7,620 bases of DNA, taken from the NCBI GenBank assembly GCA_002409455.1, contig DHNI01000105.1, positions 1-7,620 of the forward strand, written 5' to 3'. The position numbers were made by a program, and so were the translations under genes. The first letter of the stretch is position 1, and each line of letters begins with the position of its first letter. The notes under the pieces were generated by a model, which was not told the origin of the DNA, did not search any database, and saw only the letters and a program-made list of their open reading frames with translations. The DNA comes from Firmicutes bacterium UBA5420. Its GTDB lineage: Bacteria; Bacillota; Limnochordia; Darwinibacteriales; Darwinibacteriaceae. Shown one piece after another: positions 1-6,549 of the stretch.

Positions 1-531
1 AGACTGTTTTCTACAGGGGCATAGGGTAAACAGAGCATAATTTTCTTTAATGCGTAGTGACAAATCCACAGGCAATTCGCGCCTGTCAATCACGGCAATT
101 AATGAGTCTTTATCAGTTTGCGAGAGGATTAGCTTGTAATGACGCTCGCCGTCTTCTTCTGGATTCACCAAGTAGTAATTGCGCAACTTGCGCGGCGAAA
201 ACCCATCTACAGGCTCAAAATTATCTATAGGATGATCTTCTAACGCTTCCGCTAGCGCCGCAATTAACAATGACAAGGACGTCAACCGCTGCTGTCCATC
301 GATTACTAATAACGGCGAATGACTGGTGACCTGATATAGCCCTTTTTCTATATAAACAATGGAACCAACAAAATGTGCGTTTACAGCATCATTTTCCCCT
401 GTCCGGACGATGTCATCCCAGAGCTGTCGACACTCTTTCTCGGTCCAAGAGTATGCTCGCTGATAAATAGGAATCACGAACTGCGGGGACTTTTTAATAA
501 AATCAAGGAACTTGGCTTCCGTGGCTTTCAT
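1..531 (-). CDS. DUF262 (GmrSD N-terminal-like) protein, 5' part, cut by window edge
   Basis: The reading frame stays open from the ATG at 531 to base 1, giving the first 177 residues; the rest lies outside the window. The sequence shows two hallmarks of DUF262: FVIPIYQRAYSW at residues 18-29 and IDGQQRLTSL at 77-86, the latter being the DGQQR motif of the ParB/Srx-like fold. Between them are WDDI and HFVGSIVYI, also usual for the family. The start is set by AAAGGAGG at 539-546, seven bases upstream. Family members are usually 500-700 residues, often with a C-terminal DUF1524 HNH nuclease domain, and include the type IV restriction enzyme GmrSD, which cuts glucosylated phage DNA; others are parts of different defence systems or uncharacterised. 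Whether this one has the nuclease half cannot be seen. It lies outside the repeats that bracket the ars region, so it may belong to older or neighbouring accessory DNA. Family assignment is firm; function is inferred. Confidence 0.88.
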   Translation of the reverse strand, partial: MKATEAKFLDFIKKSPQFVIPIYQRAYSWTEKECRQLWDDIVRTGENDAVNAHFVGSIVYIEKGLYQVTSHSPLLVIDGQQRLTSLSLLIAALAEALEDHPIDNFEPVDGFSPRKLRNYYLVNPEEDGERHYKLILSQTDKDSLIAVIDRRELPVDLSLRIKENYALFTLCPCRKQS

Positions 532-787
532 TTTGCGGCCTCCTTTGATTGACACTGGGGCAGTAAGATCCTGACCCGTACTTCTTTCGATGAAAAGACA
601 GATATTTCCTTCTTTTGATGGTTCTTGACCCAAGGCTTCCTGGGTAGTTGAGCAGACAAAGGTACCAAAGCACGACACATTTATCGTAGACGATCGGATA
701 AAGGCCTGAACAGCTGGCCCAAATTAGTACCCTATATTTTCCCCGCTACTCCCTAACCACGATACTGCCTATCGATGCCACATCGGT

Positions 788-807
788 TTTGCTAATCATT
801 TGCTAAT
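788..807. repeat. Two direct copies of TTTGCTAAT, 11-bp period
   Basis: TTTGCTAAT occurs at 788-796 and again at 799-807, separated by CA. Short direct repeats spaced by about one helical turn near an attachment site are typical of arm-type binding sites for tyrosine recombinases. That role is inferred from position only, next to the integrase remnant and the att-like repeat. Confidence 0.5.
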
Positions 808-850
808 GAACTCCCCACAAAAGGGCATAATTGGACGGACTAGGCAACAT

Positions 851-893
851 GCCAAAAAAGAAAAGTGCCAGCTAGATGGACATGCTGACACTT
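851..893 (-). terminator. Rho-independent terminator, minus strand
   Basis: Read on the minus strand, AAGTGTCAGC (893-884) pairs with GCTGGCACTT (872-863) in a 10-bp stem with one G-U pair around an 11-base loop. It is followed by TTCTTTTTT (862-854). This is a textbook intrinsic terminator. It lies 185 bases past the integrase fragment's stop and is the first minus-strand terminator I see downstream of arsA, so it probably ends the ars transcript after it passes through the integrase remnant. Confidence 0.75.
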
Positions 894-922
894 GGCAGTA
901 CTAGGTGGAAAACGCCCCCAAG

Positions 923-940
923 AATCCCACCTTCGGCACC
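923..940 (+). repeat. att-like direct repeat, left copy (tRNA 3'-end-like)
   Basis: AATCCCACCTTCGGCACC matches the copy at 7190-7207 in 17 of 18 bases and in the same orientation. Followed by A941, it reads like the 3' end of a tRNA gene: end of the T-loop and T-stem, acceptor strand CTTCGGC, discriminator A, then CCA. The rest of the tRNA is not here. Fifteen bases upstream is GTACTAGGTGG (898-908), which also recurs near the right copy at 7139-7149. Such repeats are left when an element integrates into a tRNA 3' end. The repeat is seen; the att role is inferred. Confidence 0.6.
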
Positions 941-1052
941 AACCTTACCTAAACACCCATTATTACAGGGTTCTTCATAAAATGGGAGACAAAATCATCA
1001 CAAACAGAAATTCTGCCCGACTCCACGGCGAAATGGTAGATCGGGCAAAGGT

Positions 1053-1080
1053 GAGCGGCTCATATGAGTCGTTCTTTTTA
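1053..1080 (+). terminator. Hairpin with T-run, plus-strand terminator
   Basis: GAGCGGCTC (1053-1061) pairs with GAGTCGTTC (1066-1074) through nine pairs, two of them G-U, around the loop ATAT, followed by TTTTTATT. On the plus strand this is a good intrinsic terminator. On the minus strand the run after the stem (ACCTTTGC) is poor, so it would not stop ars transcription well. Its tail overlaps the stop codon of the integrase fragment at 1078. No plus-strand gene is visible upstream, so it may have ended a unit that is now lost, or act bidirectionally. Confidence 0.55.
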
Positions 1081-1575
1081 TTGCATAAATAGTGCTGCCA
1101 TTTTTTCTGCTACCTCCTCCTGCATATTTGGAAGTACATGACCATAGATGCCTAAAGTCATTTCGATGCGCTTATGACCGAGCATCCTTTGAACTACATG
1201 GGGCTGGGTTCCATTGGCCAAAGCCAAAGTGGCAAAAGTATGTCTCATACCATGGAACTTGATCTTTTTGATCCCTGCTTTCTTGATTAACCGAGCAAAT
1301 TGTCGCTGGCCAATATTATTCATCTGCACTGGATTACCCAGACCGTCCCGATTGCTTTGTAGCTCCCCCCATTCTTTAGCAAAGACTAAGCCATGATCGT
1401 TGTACCGTTTTCGATTTTTCATCTTGACTTCGTTTTGATGGAGCTTATGTTTCTGAAGTAGTCTCATAATCATCGGGGCTACCGTGATGGTTCGAGGCTG
1501 TTTGTTCTTGGGTGGCCCAAAGACCGGATCTGCACCAGGTTTCTGCAGGGTTCTAGCTATGCGAACGGTATTCCA
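1078..1575 (-). pseudogene. Tyrosine recombinase/integrase, C-terminal fragment
   Basis: The frame is open from just after a stop at 1576-1578 down to the TAA at 1078. It encodes about 165 residues of the catalytic domain of a phage/ICE-type tyrosine integrase. Recognisable are the strand around VRIARTLQK, a PPKNKQPRTITV stretch that matches the usual PKTxxSRRTI segment, DHGLVF, and the catalytic box HGMRHTFATLAL. These are followed by LGH and the nucleophile-containing GIYGHVLPNMQ. So the H-x-x-R, GH and Tyr elements survive. The first catalytic arginine, the core-binding domain and the arm-binding domain are missing. The first ATG in frame, at 1473, has no role as a natural start. The fragment begins 11 bases past the arsA stop, so a deletion or rearrangement fused the end of the ars operon to the middle of the integrase gene. 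It cannot be an active recombinase alone. Intact relatives are usually 370-400 residues. Confidence 0.85.
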
Positions 1576-1586
1576 TTAGTAAATTT

Positions 1587-3332
1587 CTATGCAAGTAGCT
1601 CAGTTAGCCGCTCACCTTTAATCTCATCAGGACTCCAGGCGATGACTGCCAGGTTACCGCCAGTGTGTAAGTCAACTTTGTTAATCCACTCAACCTCATT
1701 GCTAGCCTTGGCAGCCAAGATATCATTGGTGGTACCTGTATGATACAGAGATGAATTAATAACCCACCACTTTGTCGTAATGTTCGCACGTTTCAAGTCT
1801 TCTTCAAGACGCATTGCCTCATATACAGGGGTAGTTTCAGCAAGGGTCACGATAATAACTTCTGTTTCATCAGCATTGCGCAGTCTGGGTAATAACTTTT
1901 TGGCCGACTCAGGAACATCACCCTGTGAGCGTTTAATTTCCTGGTTATAGCTTTGTGTTGAGTCCAGCAAAAGAAGGGTATGTCCCGTGGGTGCTGTATC
2001 GATGACGACAACTTCATTATCTGCCTTTTCCGCGATTTCCGCAAAAGCACGAAACACAGCAATTTCCTGCGTACAGGGTGACCGCAAATCCTCTTCCAAA
2101 TAGGCGACATCATCGTCATGCATGGTCTCTCTTGCTTTTGACAGAACTTCCTCTTGGTACCTTTTAAGCTCTGCCTGCTCATCAATATGGCTCATGGTAA
2201 TTCCATCGCTTTCAGCTATCACATAGTTTAGATGGGCAGCGGGGTCTGTCGTGGTAAGGTGAACCTGTTTCCTCTTCTTCGATAAGCCCAAAGCAATGGC
2301 AGCGGCGATGGTGGTTTTTCCTACTCCTCCCTTCCCCATGATAAAGATCACCTTTTTGTTGCTATTGTAGAGATCCTCGACTACATCTTTAAGCTCTGGA
2401 AGCGTCTGAGAGTTAATTTGTTCGTCTCCCACAACATAACTATCTTTAGTAAGCAGCGCCCTAACGTTATCCATTCCTGTGATATTGTACGCTCTCAGCG
2501 GGATCATGTAGGTCGTCTGTTCCTTTAAGTTCTGGGGAATATCGGCAAGCGCCCTTTGCTGTTTCTGATATAGGCTTTCTGAGATAGCGTCATCAAAGGA
2601 AGGCAAAACTCCATTAATAACCAAGGTCTGATTATTCACACCGATGTCAGCAAGCTCGTCCGATGCTCTTTCTGCTTCTATGAGGGACGCGACTTCCGGG
2701 CGGGAAACCAGAATAAGGGTTGTTAGTCTTTCGTCAGCCAATGTTTCTACTGCTTTCTTGTATACTTCTTTTTGGTCTTCTAGGCCAGAAAGTTGCCCTA
2801 AGCATGATACTCCGTGAGTGTTTTCACTAATAAAGTTACTCCAAGCCGATGGCAGTTGCAGCATTCTCAAGGTGTGCCCTGTCGGTGCAGTATCAAATAC
2901 TACATAATCGTATTCTTGTTCAACATCTGCATCTGTGATAAACTTTGAAAATTCATTGAAGGCGGCAATTTCAACTGTGCAGGATCCCGAAAGCTGTTCC
3001 TCCATGTTGTTGAGCACTGCATCAGGAAGCTTTCCCCTATAGGGGCTGATAACGCTCTCTTTATACTCTTCTGCAGCTTGCAGCGGGTCGAGATTAGCAA
3101 CCACAAGATTTGGCACTTCCTCGATTGGAACGCCTTTATTCGTTAGTTCCGTGTCAAAAACATCCTGCAAGTTGGATGCTGGATCCGTGCTAATTAGTAG
3201 CACCCTCTTACCGCTATCAGCTAACGTAACCGCAGTCGCACAGGCAATTGATGTTTTACCTACGCCACCCTTCCCTGTACAAAACAAATACTTGGTCAAA
3301 TTGATTTCTTGAGGATTAAAGTCCTTAAACAT
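1587..3332 (-). CDS. arsA: ArsA, arsenite-activated ATPase of the efflux pump
   Basis: ArsA hydrolyses ATP in the cytoplasm to drive arsenite export through the membrane carrier. The protein has the two homologous nucleotide-binding halves of the family. Counting from the ATG at 3332 (581 residues), the P-loops GKGGVGKT are at 20-27 and 333-340, and the DTAPTGH signal-transduction motifs at 147-153 and 445-451. The three cysteines that bind As(III)/Sb(III) in E. coli R773 ArsA (C113, C172, C422) are matched by C118 in GSCTVEIAAF, C177 in GVSCLG and C420 in SPCTQEIAVF. Length equals the family norm. An ATG at 3353 would add seven residues but has no Shine-Dalgarno; AAAGGAAG at 3341-3348 is eight bases from the ATG at 3332 and that start matches relatives. 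It is the last gene of the operon, 38 bases after arsD, and its 3' end directly abuts an integrase remnant with no terminator between. Confidence 0.96.
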   Translation of the reverse strand: MFKDFNPQEINLTKYLFCTGKGGVGKTSIACATAVTLADSGKRVLLISTDPASNLQDVFDTELTNKGVPIEEVPNLVVANLDPLQAAEEYKESVISPYRGKLPDAVLNNMEEQLSGSCTVEIAAFNEFSKFITDADVEQEYDYVVFDTAPTGHTLRMLQLPSAWSNFISENTHGVSCLGQLSGLEDQKEVYKKAVETLADERLTTLILVSRPEVASLIEAERASDELADIGVNNQTLVINGVLPSFDDAISESLYQKQQRALADIPQNLKEQTTYMIPLRAYNITGMDNVRALLTKDSYVVGDEQINSQTLPELKDVVEDLYNSNKKVIFIMGKGGVGKTTIAAAIALGLSKKRKQVHLTTTDPAAHLNYVIAESDGITMSHIDEQAELKRYQEEVLSKARETMHDDDVAYLEEDLRSPCTQEIAVFRAFAEIAEKADNEVVVIDTAPTGHTLLLLDSTQSYNQEIKRSQGDVPESAKKLLPRLRNADETEVIIVTLAETTPVYEAMRLEEDLKRANITTKWWVINSSLYHTGTTNDILAAKASNEVEWINKVDLHTGGNLAVIAWSPDEIKGERLTELLA

Positions 3333-3370
3333 TAGCATATCTTCCTTTCTCATGTTTGCTGGGTTTTGCC

Positions 3371-3691
3371 TTAGCCAATGGAGTCTACAGGAACATTAAG
3401 AAATTGTGCAAATTCTTCATTAGTTGGATATCTACCCGTAATCACAATTTCATGACCAACAACTGTACAAGGTAGCCCATCGACGCCTTTTTCGTGGATT
3501 AAGTTGTTTACAGCTTGATTTATCATGAAGTTCATTGGTGCACTTGTTAGGTTGAAACGCTCAACTTCAATTCCCTTTTTCTCTAAGTTGTTGAGAACAG
3601 TCGAAATCCGGAGTAGTTCAGGATCAACACCTACTCCACAAATTCCCGTCGGGCAACACATAGCTGGCTCATAAATAGTCATTTTGCTCAC
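3371..3691 (-). CDS. arsD: ArsD, arsenite metallochaperone for ArsA
   Basis: ArsD binds cytosolic As(III) and transfers it to ArsA, raising the ATPase's affinity at low arsenite; it is also a weak operon repressor in some systems. The sequence starts with the family motif TIYEPAMCCPTGICG, followed by DPELLR. With a GTG start at 3691 the protein has 106 residues and the cysteines fall at 12, 13 and 18, exactly the numbering of the three As-binding cysteines in R773 ArsD. That start has GAGGAGAGG at 3698-3706 with a six-base spacer. An ATG at 3724 would add eleven residues but lies upstream of this site and lacks one of its own. The two C-terminal CC pairs of R773 ArsD, not needed for chaperone activity, are absent; one extra cysteine, C75, lies in GLPCTVV. 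Placement directly before arsA is the usual arsDA pair. Confidence 0.95.
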   Translation of the reverse strand: MSKMTIYEPAMCCPTGICGVGVDPELLRISTVLNNLEKKGIEVERFNLTSAPMNFMINQAVNNLIHEKGVDGLPCTVVGHEIVITGRYPTNEEFAQFLNVPVDSIG

Positions 3692-3760
3692 AGAAAACCT
3701 CTCCTCACACATTTTTCTAGTCATTACTTAGTCTCACTTACCGAAACTTGCCGTATTATC

Positions 3761-4389
3761 TTAATGCTTTGCTTCGATGATAAACGAGGCAATATATGAT
3801 GCCGTTGTATTCCCACGAACCCATCCTGAGACTAATTCGGCACTATCTTCCCTCGCCTCCATACGAATCTCCACAAAACCGGCCGCGGCAAGCATCCTAT
3901 CTAGCTCATTGATTTGCGCAGCACCGCCAATGCAGCCGGAAATCATACCGAAGCTTCCCTGAACACCCTGGCTTTATCCTTTGACAGGTTTATTACACAG
4001 TTGGAAATAATCACATCCTTTACCGGTAGATGCTCAATCTCTAGTTCAATCATTTCTGGTGTCATGTCAACTCCGATAACTAACCCCGTTTCCTCGTCCC
4101 TTTCCCGAGCAAGAAAGCAATCAAATCCTCCGCCGCTCCCCAGATTTAGCACCGTTTGACCCTCATTTAGTGCCAATAATGCGAGAGGGTTACCGCAACC
4201 CAATCCTAAATTGGCTCCGTCGGGGATATTGTCGATATCTCCTTCGCTGTATCCCAATCTTTCGGCTACTGTTTCTAGGTCTGAAGGATCACTTACGCAA
4301 TTGCAGTTGCAGCAGCAACTAGAACCATCTTGCGTGGCTATCCTGCCATAGTCCCTTTTAATCTTTAATTTAATCTCCTTCTCCATCAT
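3761..4389 (-). pseudogene. arsM: ArsM, arsenite S-adenosylmethionine methyltransferase, broken
   Basis: Intact ArsM methylates arsenite stepwise to volatile or less toxic methylarsenicals. Here 148 codons (4389-3943) encode the N-terminal part: YGRIA, a Cys-rich GSSCCCNCNC, IPDGANLGLGCGNP, SAM motif I VLNLGSGGGFDCFLA and GVDMTPEMIE. Then about 19-20 residues expected before EIEHLPV are missing, and about four before VIISNCVINLS. After VFREAS the frame ends in TGA, and about 30 residues (the usual VLKPGG region) are missing. The C-terminal part (3946-3761, ISGCIGGAAQINELDRMLAAAG onward) continues in another frame. Its ATG overlaps the TGA as ATGA, so coupled translation of a separate piece is conceivable. 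Total is about 205 residues against roughly 260-270 in relatives. The lost parts include core strands of the methyltransferase fold, so I consider it inactive. AAAAGGAG at 4395-4402 precedes the start, and it lies 28 bases after acr3. Deletion sizes are estimated from memory of the family. Confidence 0.88.
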
Positions 4390-4417
4390 TCCAGCTCCTT
4401 TTGCCCTGGGGGTAGCG

Positions 4418-5488
4418 CTATTTGTTATGAGTCACGGGCTTAGGAAACCAGTGTTGAGTCTTATTTGCAATTCTGACTAAAGCAAGCATAAGCGGCACTT
4501 CGGTTAGAACGCCTACCGTTGTAGCAAGGGCTGCTGGAGAGGTCGTGCCAAATAGTGCGATGGCAACAGCTACCGCTAGTTCAAAGAAGTTCGATGCACC
4601 AATCATCGCCGCCGGTGCTGAAATGTTGAAAGGTAGCTTCAGCAATCTGCATGCAAAGTAGGCGATGAAGAAAATCAGGAAGGTCTGAATGGTCAGCGGC
4701 ACTGCAATGAGCAGGATGTGCAGTGGATTATTCAGGAAGACTTCTCCCTGGAAAGCGAAAAGCAGGATTAAGGTTAATAGCAGACCGATTGTGGTCGCAT
4801 TGTCGAATTTAGGCAAAAACTGCTCTTCAAAGTACTCGACGCCTTTTCGTTTCGAAACCTGCATCCTGGTTAGAATTCCTCCGGTCAAGGGTATTACCAC
4901 AAAGAGCACCACTGACAGAATCAACGTATCCCAGGGGACAATAACATTGCTGACACCAAGCAGAAACTTTACGATAGGCACAAAAGCAACTAAGATAATC
5001 AGGTTATTCGTTGCCACCTGAACTACCGTGTAAGCTGGATCTCCCTTAGTAAGGGTACTCCACACAAAGACCATCGCCGTACAAGGGGCTGCACCAAGAA
5101 GTACTGCTCCGGCTAAATATTGCCGTGCTAAGTGTGAAGGGACAATGTTCTTAAAGACCACGTACAAGAAGAATGCGGCGATTACGTACATGGTAAATGG
5201 TTTGATCAACCAGTTCGTAACCCATGTTACGTACAAACCCTTGGGGTTCTTGCCGACATTTTTAACGCTTTGAAAATCAACCTTCATCATCATCGGATAG
5301 ATCATGACCCAGATTAGTACCGCGATCGGTATGGATACGTTCGCGTATTCAAACTTGTTCAGAAAGGCGGGGATTCCTGGAAGATATTTTCCAATCAATA
5401 TACCCACGACCATACAAATGGCTACCCAAATTGTTAGGTATCTCTGGAAGAAACCTATCCCTGCTGCATTTTCATTTTCTTTACTCAT
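4418..5488 (-). CDS. acr3: Acr3-family arsenite efflux permease
   Basis: This inner-membrane carrier exports As(III). The 356-residue protein is nearly all membrane-spanning; about ten hydrophobic segments can be drawn (roughly 16-36, 51-70, 86-112, 124-146, 153-177, 189-209, 232-252, 257-283, 291-314, 319-341). Family marks are LGAAPCTAMVFVWS, with the conserved cysteine (C136) needed for transport, and GASNFFELAVAVAIALFG, with the conserved glutamate (E303). Both are typical of Acr3 and absent from the unrelated ArsB (NhaD-like) carriers. The start is the ATG at 5488: AGGAG at 5497-5501 lies eight bases upstream. The GTG at 5497 overlaps that ribosome site and is rejected. It follows arsC by 42 bases. 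With arsDA downstream it probably works as an ATP-driven pump, although Acr3 alone can run on the membrane potential. It is often labelled arsB in databases. Confidence 0.96.
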   Translation of the reverse strand: MSKENENAAGIGFFQRYLTIWVAICMVVGILIGKYLPGIPAFLNKFEYANVSIPIAVLIWVMIYPMMMKVDFQSVKNVGKNPKGLYVTWVTNWLIKPFTMYVIAAFFLYVVFKNIVPSHLARQYLAGAVLLGAAPCTAMVFVWSTLTKGDPAYTVVQVATNNLIILVAFVPIVKFLLGVSNVIVPWDTLILSVVLFVVIPLTGGILTRMQVSKRKGVEYFEEQFLPKFDNATTIGLLLTLILLFAFQGEVFLNNPLHILLIAVPLTIQTFLIFFIAYFACRLLKLPFNISAPAAMIGASNFFELAVAVAIALFGTTSPAALATTVGVLTEVPLMLALVRIANKTQHWFPKPVTHNK

Positions 5489-5530
5489 TATTGTCACTCC
5501 TAGTTATGGCAATATTGACTAGACCCAGCG

Positions 5531-5950
5531 CTATGATTCTTGAAAGAATTCTTCAAGACGTTTGGCAATCGCATCTCTTACGATCCTAAACTGTTCTATG
5601 ATTTCATCTTCAGTACCAGTAGCTTTCGCAGGATCGGGAAATGGCCAATGCATTTTGGTCACCGATGGCGGCGTTAATGGACACCTTTCTTCCGCATCTC
5701 CACAGAGTGTTATCCCGTAATCCATCTCAGCCAGTAGCTTGGGATCAATCTCATTCGACGTGTGATTAGAAATATCTATGCCAATTTCATTCATAACCTT
5801 GATTGCCCTTGAATTTAAGCCGTGAGCTTCCAAACCGGCGCTATAAATTTCAAAACGATCACCTCCCAAATGCTTGGCGAGTCCGTCTGCCATTTGACTA
5901 CGGCAAGAGTTACCAGTACACAAGAACATGATTTTAATCTGGTTTGACAT
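5531..5950 (-). CDS. arsC: ArsC, thioredoxin-dependent arsenate reductase
   Basis: The enzyme reduces arsenate to arsenite in the cytoplasm so that it can be exported. It is of the low-molecular-weight phosphatase-fold type (S. aureus pI258 / Bacillus). With the ATG at 5950 it has 139 residues. Visible are the anion-binding loop CTGNSCRS (C11, N14, S15, C16, R17), the redox pair C83 and C90 in [10 protein letters not shown], and the general acid D106 in HWPFPDPA. These equal C10, C15, C82, C89 and D105 of the S. aureus enzyme, shifted by one. The C11-C83-C90 relay is complete, so it should be active and be recycled by thioredoxin. GGGAG at 5959-5963 sits eight bases before this start; the ATG at 5965 overlaps that site and is unlikely. 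It is second in the operon, 17 bases after the arsR stop. Confidence 0.96.
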   Translation of the reverse strand: MSNQIKIMFLCTGNSCRSQMADGLAKHLGGDRFEIYSAGLEAHGLNSRAIKVMNEIGIDISNHTSNEIDPKLLAEMDYGITLCGDAEERCPLTPPSVTKMHWPFPDPAKATGTEDEIIEQFRIVRDAIAKRLEEFFQES

Positions 5951-5967
5951 TGATTTCACTCCCATTC

Positions 5968-6372
5968 TTAAGAATCGCTACTGTCCCTTGGACTCTCGTT
6001 CCCGCTGCATTCTCGTTCCCGCTGCATTCTCGTTAATTCTTCAGGGTCTTTTTCACACACCACTTTGCCTACCGATCGATCTTGCGCAATCACCTCACTA
6101 TCCTCCAGAGTCTCAAAAACGAACTCTAAAGCCATCCTAACTGCAGTACTTGGTCGTTCGGGGCGGTGATAGTAGATCCAGCGGCCCTGTTTGTAACTAT
6201 CGAGAAGGCCAGCTGTCCTTAGAATGGAAAGATGCTTAGACACTGTAGAGGGGGCATTGCCGATAACCTCTGTAATTTGGCACACGCAAGCCGCCTCGTC
6301 TTTGACCATCATGATGATCCTTAACCTATTCTCATCGGCCAAGGCCTTGGCAATTGCCAGAGTTTGTTTCAA
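5968..6372 (-). CDS. arsR: ArsR/SmtB-family arsenic-responsive repressor
   Basis: A winged-helix repressor that leaves its operator when As(III) or Sb(III) binds. With a TTG start at 6372 the protein has 134 residues. The pair C29 and C31 in [11 protein letters not shown] corresponds to the CVC of classical ArsR proteins. The recognition helix is [17 protein letters not shown] (41-57), followed by the wing KQGRWIYYH (61-69). Start choice: AGGAGG at 6381-6386 lies eight bases before the TTG; the GTG at 6381 overlaps it. C106 might act as a third ligand; this is a guess. The C-terminus after [10 protein letters not shown] is unusual, because a 17-bp tandem duplication (5995-6028) shifted the frame. 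Without it the protein would end four residues later as SKGQ at a TAG (5978-5980). The domain itself is intact, so repression is likely normal. It is the first gene of the operon and so autoregulated. Confidence 0.95.
   Translation of the reverse strand: MKQTLAIAKALADENRLRIIMMVKDEAACVCQITEVIGNAPSTVSKHLSILRTAGLLDSYKQGRWIYYHRPERPSTAVRMALEFVFETLEDSEVIAQDRSVGKVVCEKDPEELTRMQRERECSGNESPRDSSDS
5995..6034. repeat. 17-bp tandem repeat in the 3' end of arsR
   Basis: The plus-strand unit CTCGTTCCCGCTGCATT is present twice without mismatch (5995-6011, 6012-6028) and is followed by the first six bases of a third unit (6029-6034). Seventeen is not a multiple of three, so the extra unit alters the arsR reading frame and replaces its last residues. 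The perfect identity suggests a recent slippage or duplication event. Confidence 0.9.
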
Positions 6373-6397
6373 AACTCCCACCTCCTATATTTCGCCA

Positions 6398-6423
6398 CAT
6401 ATCGAATTATAGTTCAAGTATAT
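6398..6423. promoter_or_regulatory. Candidate ArsR operator
   Basis: CATATCGAA (6398-6406) and TTCAAGTATAT (6413-6423) form an imperfect inverted repeat around TTATAG. It overlaps the -10 box and the expected transcription start of the ars promoter, where an ArsR dimer would block initiation. The symmetry needs one insertion, so this is tentative. A second inverted repeat, TTGAAA-N6-TTTCAA (6453-6470), lies just upstream of the -35 box and is an alternative. Confidence 0.4.
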
Positions 6424-6446
6424 TCCTCTAGTCCTGGGAATGTCAA
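6417..6446 (-). promoter_or_regulatory. Sigma-70/sigma-A promoter of the ars operon
   Basis: On the minus strand TTGACA (6446-6441) is a perfect -35 box. It is followed after 18 bases by TATACT (6422-6417), which matches the -10 consensus in five of six positions. The expected start near 6410 leaves a leader of about 38 bases before the arsR TTG, holding the AGGAGG site at 6381-6386. It is the only strong promoter I see for the six-gene unit. Confidence 0.8.
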
Positions 6447-6501
6447 TAGCTCTTGAAAGACTATTTTCAATCCCCTTTTGGATCAAATCCCGGCCAACTA
6501 C

Positions 6502-6549
6502 TAAGGCTTAAACGAAGCACTTTACAAAAGGGGCCGCCCTTAAGCCTTA
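6502..6549. repeat. 10-bp perfect inverted repeat with 28-base loop
   Basis: TAAGGCTTAA (6502-6511) and TTAAGCCTTA (6540-6549) are exact reverse complements. The loop holds a GC-rich GGGGCCGCCC. There is no T-run directly after either arm, so it is not a standard terminator. It could be a protein-binding site, the end of a lost insertion sequence, or a weak hairpin. Confidence 0.6.

Larger units (their letters stand above)
532..1052. other. Gene-free stretch between the DUF262 gene and the integrase remnant
   Basis: No reading frame here resembles a known protein. The stretch contains the ribosome binding site of the DUF262 gene, a TTTGCTAAT direct repeat, a minus-strand terminator, one copy of the tRNA-3'-end-like repeat, and a 7-bp inverted repeat (TGCCCGA at 1014-1020, TCGGGCA at 1041-1047). 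I could not find a convincing promoter for the DUF262 gene. The content fits the attachment-site end of an integrated element. Confidence 0.6.

Noticed and set aside
1021..1047. GGCGAAATGGTAGA resembles the D-arm of a tRNA-Leu, enclosed by a 7-bp inverted repeat
   Set aside because: No anticodon arm or T-arm follows, and the tRNA-3'-end-like sequence lies on the wrong side. Not a tRNA gene.
892..1092. 66-codon plus-strand reading frame
   Set aside because: It runs over the att-like repeat, an inverted repeat and a terminator hairpin, has no ribosome site, and its product resembles nothing I know.
1604..3106. Several 60-110-codon frames inside arsA
   Set aside because: Shadows of the well-supported arsA frame.
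4689..5021. 110-codon plus-strand frame opposite acr3
   Set aside because: Antisense shadow of a strongly conserved membrane protein gene.
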